Assembly (NCBI GenBank): GCA_026692885.1
Contig: JAPLNJ010000162.1
Coordinates: 1-20,670 of the forward strand
From: Planctomycetota bacterium
GTDB lineage: Bacteria; Planctomycetota; Planctomycetia; Pirellulales; Pirellulaceae
Direction of reading: 5' to 3'
DNA length: 20,670 nt
A program made the position numbers and the translations under genes. The notes below the pieces were generated by a model, which worked only from the letters and a program-made list of their open reading frames with translations, did no database searches and was not told where the DNA came from. Positions 1 through 6,837 of this stretch are shown piece after piece; the stretch's first letter is position 1; the number at the start of each line of letters is the position of its first letter.

Positions 1-1
1 G

Positions 2-205
2 GAGCAGTCGTATTTCCCGGACATCAACGACGGCGTGCGGGTGAACATCGCCCCGTTGCAGAAGGCCGGCCTGTTAGCCGCCGACGTGCTGGCCAAGAAG
101 GACCTGGACAAAGCCATCGCCGACCGCGCCGAATGGCGCCGCGACGAACGCCGCTGGGTCCGCGAAGGCAAGCTTCCCCGGCCGGGCTGGTGGCCGGAAA
201 CTTGA
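2..205 (+). CDS. pglX: PglX, BREX adenine-specific DNA methyltransferase (C-terminal end only)
   Basis: The window opens inside this gene; only the last 67 codons are visible, in the frame starting at base 2 and ending at TGA 203-205. The residues are typical of the PglX C-terminus: a YFPDINDGVRVNIAPLQ stretch, then GLLAADVL, a DRAEWRRDERRW motif and the ending GKLPRPGWWPE. PglX is the BREX methyltransferase that marks host DNA with N6-methyladenine at a non-palindromic site; with the other Brx proteins it is also needed to block phage DNA replication. The catalytic domain (NPPY motif) is upstream of the window and cannot be checked. The TrlF-like gene starts 51 bp downstream on the same strand. 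The assignment rests on the tail motif plus pglZ and brxL downstream. Confidence 0.85.
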   Translation, partial: EQSYFPDINDGVRVNIAPLQKAGLLAADVLAKKDLDKAIADRAEWRRDERRWVREGKLPRPGWWPET

Positions 206-256
206 CCTTGTTGGCCGTCAGCGTTGGCGGGAGAATTGTGCGTGGGAGGAAGGCAA

Positions 257-2935
257 ATGACAGCGTTGAACCCGATCGAACAAGCCATGCAACTGCCCAG
301 CGGCGCCCGGTTTTACCGATGCGCCCTGCAGATCAACCCGTTTGGCTACTTGCAGACCCAGAAGAAGTCCACACCGTACCCAGACGAAGCTTCCTACAAC
401 GCCGCAATCATCCAGGCGTGCGAGGATAACGGGATCGAGGTCATCGGAATCACCGATCACTACCGAGTGCGGCACTCGACTGCGCTCAAGGCAGCTGCCG
501 AGCAAGCGGGAATCCACGTGTTCCCGGGCTTCGAGGCGGTCACCAAGGATGGGGTTCACTTCTTGTGTTTCTTCGACCCCGATCGGGATGTGGCCTATCT
601 GGAGCGTGTGCTGGGCGACTGTGGGGTCCATACCGAGGATGTGGCTTCCCCGATCGGCAAGTACGATGCCGTTGAATTCCTCGACTGTGCTCGGCAGAAG
701 TGGAAGGCCATCTGTGTTGCCGCCCACGTGGCGTCCAACGGTGGACTTCTCAGGATGCTTTCCGGCCAGCCCCGCATCCAAGCGTGGCGATCTGGGGACT
801 TGTTGGCGTGTTCCCTGCCAGGGCCGCCCTCCGGCGCGCCTCCAGACTTGCGCCCGATCCTGGAAAACACGAACCCGGAGCACCGTCGCGAGCGTCCCGT
901 GGCCGTCGTCAACGCCCAAGATGTCTGCGATCCACAAGACTTGGCTCAAGCATCCGCATCGTGCTGGATCAAGATGTCGGAAGTGTCCGTGGCTGGCCTG
1001 CATCAAGCGTTTCTTGATCCGAAGTCCCGTGTTCGACTCGCCAGCGACCCGTCGCCGGAGGAACATACCGAGTTCGTCGCGATGGCGTGGCAGGGCGGTT
1101 TCCTCGACGGCACCATCATCCACTTCAACGAGAACCTGAATGTCTTGATTGGGGGGCGTGGTACGGGCAAGTCCACAGTGATCGAAAGCCTGCGTCACGT
1201 GTTGGGGCTGACCCCATTGACCGAAGACGCCGAAACCACGCACGAGGGTGTCGTACGCCATGTACTGCGCAGTGGCACCAAGATCTCCTTGCGGGTACGG
1301 TCACATCATCCGTCCCGACGTGACTATGTCATCGAACGCACCATTCCGAACCCTCCGGTTGTCCGGGATGACCGCGACGAACTACTGGCCGTGAGTCCCA
1401 TGGACATTGTGCCGCAGGTCGAGATCTACGGCCAACACGAAATCTCGGACCTGACAAAGGACAGCGACAAGCTGACTCACCTGCTCGACCGCTTTGTGGC
1501 GCGAGACCAGGACTTGGACACGCGGAGGAGCGACCTGCGCAGGGAATTGGCTCGCTCACGTCGCCGCGTTCTGGACGGCCGCCACGAAATCGCTCAAGTT
1601 CGAGAGCGGCTTGCTGCCCTCCCCGCGTTGGAGGAAACGCTGAAGCGATTTCAAGAGGCGGGGTTGGAGGAGCGCCTGAAAGAGCAGAGCCTGTTGGTGC
1701 GGGAAGAGCGGGTGTTGAAGACCGCCCAGCAACGCTTGACACCGTTCCGCGAGGTTTTGGAGCAGTTGCGGCGGGCGCTACCGATCGACCGTGCGTTTCT
1801 CGCGACGAAGGCTCTGGAGGATCTTCCGGGCAAGATCATACTCGCCGAGGCGGATCGCGTGCTGGAGCAATTTGCGCAGGAAATGGAAGAAGTGGTCGCC
1901 CGATTCGGGGAGGCCTTGGCCAACGCGGATACCGGGTTGGCGAAGGTGGGAACGCAGTGGGGCGAGCGAAAGAAGGGCGTACTCGAAGCGTACGAGAAGA
2001 TCCTGCGAGACTTGCAGAAATCCAAGATCGATGGTGCTGAGTTCATGCGACTCAGGCAGCAGATCGAGGAACTGCAGCCGCTGAGAGAACGTTTGGCCAG
2101 TCTGCAACGCGACCTTCGCGAACATGACGAACACCGGCGTAAGCTCTTGACCGAATGGAACGATCTGCGGTCGGAGGAGTACCGCCAACTGGAACGGGCG
2201 GCGAAGAAGGTCAACAAGAAGCTGTCCGGCACAGTTGAAGTCCGCGTGACGTTCTGCGGTAATCGCGAACCCTTGAAGGACTTGCTGCGGGAAAAGGTCG
2301 GCGGCCGACTGAAAACGGCAATCGAGACGTTGACGACCCGGGAAAGCCTGTCGTTGGTTGAGTTGGCCGAAGCGTGTCGTGCTGGACGGGAAGCACTCAT
2401 GGAGAGGTTCCAGATATCCGGCGCCGCTGCCGACCAGCTTACGCAGGCAAATCCAGAAGTGTTGATGGAAGTGGAGGAATTGGACCTTCCGCCTACGACG
2501 TCCATCCGGCTGAACGTCGCGCCCGAGGGGCAGCCTGCAGCTTGGCAGGCCCTGGATGAGCTGTCAAAGGGTCAGAAGGCCACGGCCGTTCTGCTGCTGT
2601 TGTTACTGGAGTCAAAGTCGCCGCTGGTTGTGGACCAACCGGAAGACGATCTGGATAACCGGTTCATTACAGAGGGCGTGGTGCCGAAAATGCGCGATGA
2701 GAAGCGGCGGCGGCAGTTCGTGTTTGCCACGCACAACGCGAACATCCCCGTCCTGGGCGATGCCGAGTTGATTCTTGGGCTACGAGCGTCGGGCGAAGCT
2801 GGCCAGGGACGTGCCGAGATTCCACACGAACACATGGGGTCGATCGACGCGCCGTCGATACGGGATCTCGTGTACGAAGTGTTGGAGGGCGGCAAGGCGG
2901 CGTTCGAGATGCGGCGGCTGAAATACGGATATTGA
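257..2935 (+). CDS. TrlF-type ATPase: PHP-like domain fused to an SMC-like AAA ATPase
   Basis: This 892-residue protein has an N-terminal PHP-like domain (residues about 18-260) and an SMC/RecF-like ATPase. In the PHP part the ITDH motif (65-68), FE at 92-93, H101 and AAH (155-157) are visible, but the usual first HxH metal motif reads ALQINPF, so both histidines are replaced. The ATPase has Walker A GGRGTGKST (299-307), a charged, probably coiled-coil region (about 410-700), an ABC-signature-like LSKGQKA (near 768), Walker B LVVDQPEDD (near 789) and a switch His in ATHNA (near 824). Such proteins are found in defence islands, including BREX loci; their biochemical activity is not something the sequence settles. 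I chose ATG 257 over the in-frame start at 224 because GGGAGGAAGG (244-253) lies just upstream. It follows pglX by 51 bp and precedes the AlbA_2 gene by 10 bp, so co-transcription is likely. Confidence 0.8.
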   Translation: MTALNPIEQAMQLPSGARFYRCALQINPFGYLQTQKKSTPYPDEASYNAAIIQACEDNGIEVIGITDHYRVRHSTALKAAAEQAGIHVFPGFEAVTKDGVHFLCFFDPDRDVAYLERVLGDCGVHTEDVASPIGKYDAVEFLDCARQKWKAICVAAHVASNGGLLRMLSGQPRIQAWRSGDLLACSLPGPPSGAPPDLRPILENTNPEHRRERPVAVVNAQDVCDPQDLAQASASCWIKMSEVSVAGLHQAFLDPKSRVRLASDPSPEEHTEFVAMAWQGGFLDGTIIHFNENLNVLIGGRGTGKSTVIESLRHVLGLTPLTEDAETTHEGVVRHVLRSGTKISLRVRSHHPSRRDYVIERTIPNPPVVRDDRDELLAVSPMDIVPQVEIYGQHEISDLTKDSDKLTHLLDRFVARDQDLDTRRSDLRRELARSRRRVLDGRHEIAQVRERLAALPALEETLKRFQEAGLEERLKEQSLLVREERVLKTAQQRLTPFREVLEQLRRALPIDRAFLATKALEDLPGKIILAEADRVLEQFAQEMEEVVARFGEALANADTGLAKVGTQWGERKKGVLEAYEKILRDLQKSKIDGAEFMRLRQQIEELQPLRERLASLQRDLREHDEHRRKLLTEWNDLRSEEYRQLERAAKKVNKKLSGTVEVRVTFCGNREPLKDLLREKVGGRLKTAIETLTTRESLSLVELAEACRAGREALMERFQISGAAADQLTQANPEVLMEVEELDLPPTTSIRLNVAPEGQPAAWQALDELSKGQKATAVLLLLLLESKSPLVVDQPEDDLDNRFITEGVVPKMRDEKRRRQFVFATHNANIPVLGDAELILGLRASGEAGQGRAEIPHEHMGSIDAPSIRDLVYEVLEGGKAAFEMRRLKYGY

Positions 2936-2945
2936 GGTTGGGAAA

Positions 2946-4175
2946 ATGACCAAGACAGAATTGCTGGAATTGATCGCCAATGGCGAGAACTCGGGTGTCG
3001 AGTTCAAGCGGGACGACATCGACAACAGGGCGTTGGCGAAAGAATTGGTGGCGTTGGCGAATCTTTCCGGAGGTCGCCTCCTGCTCGGCGTGGAAGATGA
3101 TGGTAGCGTGTCCGGTATCACGCGGCCGAACCTGGAAGAGTGGGTGATGACCGCCTGCCGGGATAAAATTCGCCCGGAGATCATCCCGTACTTTGAGATC
3201 ATCCGTGATGTCGAGCCGGGAAAGGATGTGGCCGTCATTCAGGTCGAACGGGGGTGGGCTGTACACTGCGTCTGGCACAACCAGCACCGCACGTACTACA
3301 TCCGCGTTGGCAGTCAAAGCCGGGAAGCCAGCCCCGAAGAACTGGAGCGACTTTTCCAGCAGCGAGGTGCTTTCCGGTTGGAATTGCGTCCCGTGTCCGG
3401 TTCGTCGTTGGCGGACCTGGACCGCCGTCGACTCCGCGACTACTTCGTGAGGATACGAAAGCAGGAGGCGCCCGAAGATGGCGACGTCGAGGGTTGGCAG
3501 ACGCTGCTGATCAACACGGAGATCATGGCCGACGAGGAGGATCGGATTCTAGCAACCGTCGCCGGGCTCCTGCTATTTGGCGTCACCCCCCATCGTTTCC
3601 TTCCGCAGACGGGCATCGACGCGACGGCGTACCCGGGCCGAGAAAAGGACTATGCCGTCAAGGAACGCTTGTCCCTGCGAGGCGCCATGACTCGACTTGC
3701 TCAGCCCGATCCCGATAGGAAAGACAAAGTGATCGTCGTTGAGAACGGTCTTGTGGAACAGGCCATCGAGTTCGTCCGACGCAACACGGGAATGACGTCG
3801 CAGCTCCATGACGGCGTCAGGGTAGATCGCTGGACGTATCCAGAAGAAGCGGTACGCGAGGCGATCGTCAATGCTCTGGTACACCGTGATTACCTGTTGT
3901 CGGGAACCACAGTCGAACTGTCGATTTACGATGATCGACTGGAGATAATCTCGCCTGGCCGACTCCCCAACGGCATCACTCCAACACGCATGCGGACCGG
4001 TTGCCGTGCGGCCCGAAACCAGCTCTTGAAGGATGTCATGCGTGACTACAACTACCTGGAACACGCTGGCATGGGCGTGCCACGGAAGATCGTCAAGGGA
4101 ATGCGGGACCACAACGGCACCGAACCAGACCTGATCGAAGAGGACGAGCGGTTCACCGTGCGTTTACGGAAGTGA
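2946..4175 (+). CDS. Schlafen/AlbA_2-domain ATP-binding protein
   Basis: This 409-residue protein has an N-terminal Schlafen AlbA_2 domain (about 12-130), recognised by GVEFKRD (near 18-24) followed by ELVALANLSGGRLLLGVEDDG, and then the IRVGSQSREAS segment. The C-terminal third carries a GHKL/HATPase_c_4-like region with EAIVNALVHRDY (near 302-313), LEIISPGRLPNGI and GMGVPRKIV. Proteins with this layout are common next to restriction-modification and BREX loci and are usually annotated as putative transcriptional regulators or ATP-binding accessory factors; the substrate is unknown. It starts 10 bp after the TrlF-like gene, with only a weak GGTTGGG ribosome site, so translational coupling is plausible. 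The pair TrlF plus AlbA_2 separates pglX from pglZ and looks like one accessory module. A 166-bp gap follows before pglZ. Confidence 0.75.
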   Translation: MTKTELLELIANGENSGVEFKRDDIDNRALAKELVALANLSGGRLLLGVEDDGSVSGITRPNLEEWVMTACRDKIRPEIIPYFEIIRDVEPGKDVAVIQVERGWAVHCVWHNQHRTYYIRVGSQSREASPEELERLFQQRGAFRLELRPVSGSSLADLDRRRLRDYFVRIRKQEAPEDGDVEGWQTLLINTEIMADEEDRILATVAGLLLFGVTPHRFLPQTGIDATAYPGREKDYAVKERLSLRGAMTRLAQPDPDRKDKVIVVENGLVEQAIEFVRRNTGMTSQLHDGVRVDRWTYPEEAVREAIVNALVHRDYLLSGTTVELSIYDDRLEIISPGRLPNGITPTRMRTGCRAARNQLLKDVMRDYNYLEHAGMGVPRKIVKGMRDHNGTEPDLIEEDERFTVRLRK

Positions 4176-4341
4176 TCATACGGGTCGGGGTCCGTGGACC
4201 GATCGAAATCGCGTTGATCGTTGCTGAAACCGATTCCCACGCAGCCGGCCCGGCTGCGGCTGAAAGCCATCCGGCGTTTTGAGCGATATGTGCGCCGTTT
4301 TGAGCGCTCATATCGCGTAAGTCACTGCGAGAACGTGCCTT
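4176..4341. promoter_or_regulatory. Structured gap upstream of pglZ: hairpins and a 21-bp-spaced direct repeat
   Basis: This is the largest gap inside the BREX cluster. It holds a short palindrome (GGTCC 4189-4193 with GGACC 4196-4200), a strong hairpin (GCAGCCG 4241-4247, three-base loop, CGGCTGC 4251-4257) and a small one (GGCT 4258-4261 with AGCC 4265-4268). Then the 11-mer CGTTTTGAGCG occurs twice (4275-4285 and 4296-4306), offset 21 bp, two helical turns. An 8-bp inverted repeat, GCGATATG (4283-4290) with CATATCGC (4309-4316), overlaps both copies. No T-run follows the hairpins, so a classical terminator is not supported. I infer an operator/promoter for pglZ-brxL, possibly after partial termination of the upstream genes. 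Confidence 0.45.
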
Positions 4342-6837
4342 ATGGACGATGAGAACCTGCGTTCGTGGTTGGTCCGCGAAATCCGCGACGTGTTGGACCG
4401 CAAGACGGTCGTGCCGCCGCTGCTGCTGTGGCTGGACCCCGACAGCCAGTGGCTGGACCTGTTGCGCGCGGCTGCCAAGACAGGTGGTTTCGATTTGTGG
4501 GCCGACCCAGCACAACACGAGCTGCTCGTGCGTGATCGGTTCTGCCGGACACTGCGGGCGCCGCGTGTCGTCTGGCTCCCGTGCAAACGGGAGGACATCA
4601 CGTGGTTCAAGCCCTTCGAGCTGGAGGCCGAAGCGGTTTGGGAAAGAACCTTGCTGGAGGCCATCCGCGAATTCGGTATCTACATCCCGCGCGAACACGA
4701 AGTCGACTTGGCGTGCGAATTGCCAGCCTATGCATGGGAATGGTTTGACCAGCCGAAGGAAGCGTGTGCGGAATTGACGCCGGGAAACGCGAGGGGCGCG
4801 TTGATCGACGATGCCCGCATGCTGCAGGTGTTGGCGGGAGAAACCGGCGAGTTCGAGCGGCTGCGCACTGACGGGCGATTCGATTTTTTTGCGAGCCGCG
4901 CGGTCAAGGATCTCGGTCTGCCGGACCCGACAGGCAAGGCCGAGGATCTGTGGCGACTTGCGGCGACGGCTCGACTGTTGGCGACCGAGGCGGCCGAAGG
5001 GTGCCCGCAGGACCCGCCACGGGAAAACGACAAGATCATCCCGCCAGGGCTGGCACGGCGCCGTGCGTTGGGCCTGCTGAAGAACTGGCAGAGCAACATC
5101 CACTTTATCCCGACGTTCGAGCGATTGGTCCCTGAAGCGGACAGGACGTTGGGGTTAGCCTACTGGGCCAGAAATGTCGCCAGCCCGCCGCGATCGTTCA
5201 GCTCGCGGCTCGTGGAAGAGACGTTGTTCAGCTTGGCTGCCGAACGACTCGACCGGATGGAGCAGGTCGATTTGCTCACGAAGGAGTTGGTGCGTGGACT
5301 GCAGGCGTACCAGGACCGACAGCAGGGTTTCTGGGAGCGACAGGCAACTGAAGCCATCGGCTGGCGTTTCCTGGTGCGACTGGCCGGCGTCGCCAACCTG
5401 CTGGTGGAATTTGAGGGCGTCGACAGCCAATGGAAAACGGCGGCGGATGCCGTGGCTTGGTACACCTCGCGGGGTTGGCAGCTGGATTGGGCTGGTGAAC
5501 AGCTCTTCCAGGAGGAGCCGGGCTTCCCGTCCCAGCTGCAGCGTGTTCGCACACGGCTCCGTCGCGGGTACCTGCGAGCAGTGGATAGAATCGGCGGCAC
5601 ATTCTCAGAGCTGCTCTCGGCTGACAGCTCTGGCGTCGCCTCGATGCCCACCGCTGGCGAGGCGGTGTTGGCCGAAGTGCAGCGTCAGAAGGGACCGCTG
5701 GCGCTGGTGTTTCTCGATGCCTGCCGGTTTGACCTTGGCCGGCGACTGGCCGACATGCTGAACACCGGAGAGCCAGCACTGCGGGCAACCGTCTCCGCCG
5801 CTGTGGCGCCGGTTCCCAGCATCACGGATTTGGGGATGGCCTTGGCTCTGCCGATGCCGCGTAGCCAGCTACGAGTCAGATTGACCCCAAATGGCAAATT
5901 CGCGGTCACCGCCGAAGGATTCGATGGCAACCTGTCGCTGGCCGCGGATCGTCGAGACTGGCTGAAGAAGTGCTGGGAGGTGAAGGAATGCCTCGATATC
6001 GAAGAAGTCTTGGATGGCGAAACCTTGAAACCCGCGACCAAGGCCCGCCGCCTCATCGCCGTCTACGGCAAGGAATTGGATCAGCACGACGGGCAACTGC
6101 AACTGACTGGCGCCGATGATCATCTGAAACGCTATGTGTTGGCGATCCGCCGCTTGCGCGACGCGGGCTACAGCCGGGTCATCGTCGTCACTGACCACGG
6201 ATTCTTCCACTGGCAGCCGGAGGAGCACGAGATCGAAATACAGAAGCCGGCTGGCGACTTGCTCTGGGAATCCCGGCGTGCGATGGTCGGCCGAGGGTTA
6301 AGCCATCCGCACGCGGTGAAACTGCCCGTTCCTTGCTCGGATTACGAGGCCATGATTCCGCGTAGCGTCAACGCGTTTCGCACGTACGGCGGGTTGGGGT
6401 TCTTTCACGGCGGTGCCACCCTGCAGGAACTGGTCATTCCCGTCGTGGTCGCCACGTGGCCGGCCAGGGCGAACAAGGTCGAAGTCGTGCTGAAACCTGT
6501 GGGCCATATCGCGTCGGAATCGCCCCGAGTGCAGGTCCAAGCAGGCGTGTCGGCCACGGGCAAAGGACGCCTGTTCGCGACGGATACGAAGCAGCTTTCG
6601 CGACGGGTACTGGTCAAAGTCAGGGACCCCAGTACCGGCTCGTTGGTTTTCAAGCACGCTGAACCGGTGACGGTCGAGCCGGACGGGGAGCCGATCACGG
6701 TCAACTTGTCCCTGGTGGACCCACGGCCGGTCCTGCCCTACGACACGCCGCTGCTTGTGCAGGTACTTGATGCGGACAACGAAGAACTCTTGGCACACGA
6801 AGACATTGCGTTGAAGGTGGACCTCAATGAGTGGTGA
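4342..6837 (+). CDS. pglZ: PglZ, BREX alkaline-phosphatase-superfamily protein
   Basis: This 831-residue protein carries the PglZ domain in its second half. Metal-site motifs of the alkaline phosphatase superfamily are visible: LVFLDACRFD (near 454-463, Asp and Arg as in other PglZ proteins), VVTDHGFFH (near 615-623) and FFHGGATLQELVIP (near 685-698). The N-terminal half starts with a VPPLLLWLDPD segment typical of PglZ and continues with a mostly helical region. The last 130 or so residues look like a beta-sandwich. PglZ is a core BREX component needed for methylation and phage exclusion, although its enzymatic role is unclear; some homologues act as nucleases in vitro. ATG 4342 is the first start of the frame and has only a poor ribosome site. 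The 3' end overlaps the brxL start by 11 bp, implying translational coupling. I could not assign a PglZ subtype. Confidence 0.88.
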   Translation: MDDENLRSWLVREIRDVLDRKTVVPPLLLWLDPDSQWLDLLRAAAKTGGFDLWADPAQHELLVRDRFCRTLRAPRVVWLPCKREDITWFKPFELEAEAVWERTLLEAIREFGIYIPREHEVDLACELPAYAWEWFDQPKEACAELTPGNARGALIDDARMLQVLAGETGEFERLRTDGRFDFFASRAVKDLGLPDPTGKAEDLWRLAATARLLATEAAEGCPQDPPRENDKIIPPGLARRRALGLLKNWQSNIHFIPTFERLVPEADRTLGLAYWARNVASPPRSFSSRLVEETLFSLAAERLDRMEQVDLLTKELVRGLQAYQDRQQGFWERQATEAIGWRFLVRLAGVANLLVEFEGVDSQWKTAADAVAWYTSRGWQLDWAGEQLFQEEPGFPSQLQRVRTRLRRGYLRAVDRIGGTFSELLSADSSGVASMPTAGEAVLAEVQRQKGPLALVFLDACRFDLGRRLADMLNTGEPALRATVSAAVAPVPSITDLGMALALPMPRSQLRVRLTPNGKFAVTAEGFDGNLSLAADRRDWLKKCWEVKECLDIEEVLDGETLKPATKARRLIAVYGKELDQHDGQLQLTGADDHLKRYVLAIRRLRDAGYSRVIVVTDHGFFHWQPEEHEIEIQKPAGDLLWESRRAMVGRGLSHPHAVKLPVPCSDYEAMIPRSVNAFRTYGGLGFFHGGATLQELVIPVVVATWPARANKVEVVLKPVGHIASESPRVQVQAGVSATGKGRLFATDTKQLSRRVLVKVRDPSTGSLVFKHAEPVTVEPDGEPITVNLSLVDPRPVLPYDTPLLVQVLDADNEELLAHEDIALKVDLNEW

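Noticed and set aside
218..1261. Long minus-strand open frame opposite the TrlF-type gene
   Set aside because: It mirrors the coding frame of a clear ATPase gene in GC-rich DNA and shows no family motifs.
1651..2505. Minus-strand open frame of 284 codons rich in Ser and Arg
   Set aside because: Antisense of the coiled-coil region; the composition is what GC-rich antisense gives.
4241..4257. GCAGCCG/CGGCTGC hairpin as a classical terminator
   Set aside because: There is no following T-run; I kept it only as structure within the regulatory gap.
4153..5103. Minus-strand open frame opposite the start of pglZ
   Set aside because: Covers the pglZ coding region without recognisable motifs or a ribosome site.
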